Source: Saprospira grandis DSM 2844 (GTDB taxonomy: Bacteria > Bacteroidota > Bacteroidia > Chitinophagales > Saprospiraceae). From it: 43,587 nt of DNA. Location: contig CAMDAB010000015.1 in NCBI GenBank assembly GCA_945888475.1, positions 1-43,587 of the forward strand. The letters are read 5' to 3'. This document shows positions 43,115 to 43,587 of the stretch, piece by piece (the stretch's first letter is position 1; each line of letters begins with the position of its first letter). A program made the translations under genes and the position numbers. Below the pieces are notes generated by a model, which searched no databases, was not told the DNA's origin, and was given only the letters and a program-made list of their open reading frames with translations.

Positions 43115-43345
43115 GTTAGAAATCAGAAGTCAGAAATTAGAATCCCGATAGCCCCGATAGATATCGGGGGGAAGAAATTAGAATTCAGAAATCAGAAGTT
43201 AGAATTCAGAAATTAGAATCCCGATAGCTATCGGGAAGAAATTAGAATTCAGAAATTTGAAATCAGAAGTTAGTCTCGCCATTCGGACGAGAAGAATTCA
43301 GAAATCGGAATCATTCTCAAATTATCAAATAAACTAATTATCAAA
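43115..43345 (+). repeat. Degenerate repeat tract carrying three hairpins
   Basis: The unit GAAATTAGAATTCAGAAATC-like repeats imperfectly. Set into it are three different palindromes: CCCCGATAGATATCGGGG (43152-43169), CCCGATAGCTATCGGG (43220-43235, perfect) and TCTCGCCATTCGGACGAGA (43274-43292). The first two have the same AATCCCGATAG flank and an AAGAAATTAGAATTCAG tail; the third has the same GAAGAATTCAGAAAT follow-on. It is not a CRISPR array: units vary and there are no separate spacers. It lies between DUF1599 and the DoxX-like gene. Confidence 0.8.
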
Positions 43346-43381
43346 TTACCCTTTCATCCTTTCACCCTTTCATCTCATAAC

Positions 43382-43587
43382 ATGACAGTTTACACACTTT
43401 TTCTCTACATTGCCATCATCGCATTGTTTCTGACACTTACCTTAGGTATTGGTCATGCCAAATTGAAAAAATATGCCAAGATGCAGCCTGTGCTTTGGTT
43501 TGTACAATACTTTGTCGGCTGTCTGCTCATTTTTTCCGGATTTGTAAAAGCGGTGGATCCGCTTGGAACAGCTTACAAAATGGCTGA
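43382..43587 (+). CDS. DoxX/BT_3928-family membrane protein (3' truncated by window edge)
   Basis: ATG 43382 opens a frame that stays open to the end (68 codons). It begins MTVYTLFLYIAIIALFLTLT, a transmembrane helix, and later reads QYFVGCLLIFSGFVKAVDPLGTAYK, the start of the BT_3928/DoxX family, in which FSGFVKAVDPLGTAYK is highly typical. In this phylum such a gene commonly follows DUF1599. Only the first 40% or less is in the window. Confidence 0.85.
   Translation, partial: MTVYTLFLYIAIIALFLTLTLGIGHAKLKKYAKMQPVLWFVQYFVGCLLIFSGFVKAVDPLGTAYKMA

Noticed and set aside
43115-43345. CRISPR array
   Set aside because: Units differ in length and sequence, hairpins differ, there are no unique spacers of even length and no cas genes.

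Overview
The window looks like ordinary chromosome from a member of the Bacteroidota. The pointers are an AT-rich genome, the family content (DUF3822 beside rsmD, paired DUF4199 genes, DUF1599 followed by a DoxX/BT_3928-like gene, Bacteroidota-type CcmC/CcmD, a PD40/SPOR envelope protein) and promoters of the Bacteroidota type (TTG, about 20 nt, TAnnTTTG) before several genes. I cannot place it below phylum. There is no phage, insertion sequence, CRISPR array or rRNA. One tRNA gene (Cys, GCA) is present.

Layout. 1-11 kb: a truncated Old Yellow Enzyme, a large secreted glycosidase-like protein, an RND/MMPL exporter, a small orphan protein, a long envelope protein (TPR, PD40, carboxypeptidase-like, two SPOR domains), an orphan sensor histidine kinase and a DUF6438 lipoprotein. 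11-20 kb: tRNA-Cys, a secreted protein with a DAO-type oxidase, an Lrp/AsnC regulator, glutamate dehydrogenase, then a minus-strand run of cytochrome c maturation (CcmD, CcmC), rsmD, DUF3822 and a membrane-anchored protein, then HMG-CoA lyase. 20-28.7 kb: a minus-strand cluster that reads as one system: OB-fold/NfeD-like membrane protein, flotillin, a giant 1642-residue AAA+ 'DNA repair ATPase', and dCTP deaminase. 29-34 kb: a Rieske oxygenase, a hotdog thioesterase, an aromatic-ring type FAD monooxygenase interrupted by one in-frame TGA, and a class I aminotransferase. 34-40 kb: an eroded Rpn/PD-(D/E)XK nuclease, a divergent acyl carrier protein, a membrane GT2, two DUF4199 proteins, ObgE, an unknown protein and adenylate kinase. 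39.8-43.6 kb: RluA-type pseudouridine synthase, rhodanese, a COG2509 FAD protein, a duplicated DUF1599 protein, a hairpin-bearing repeat tract, and the start of a DoxX-like gene.

The points I think most deserve attention are: (1) the NfeD-like/flotillin/giant AAA+/dcd cluster, with a strong hairpin between flotillin and AAA+; (2) a degenerate repeat of about 110 nt, carrying a putative promoter, on both sides of the Rieske gene, one copy with no downstream gene; (3) a single in-frame TGA that splits the monooxygenase; (4) a PorE-like envelope protein with two SPOR domains where an OmpA domain would be expected; (5) a 17-bp palindrome abutting a -7 box in the divergent region at 3.1 kb; (6) three convergent gene pairs whose stop codons abut or nearly abut.
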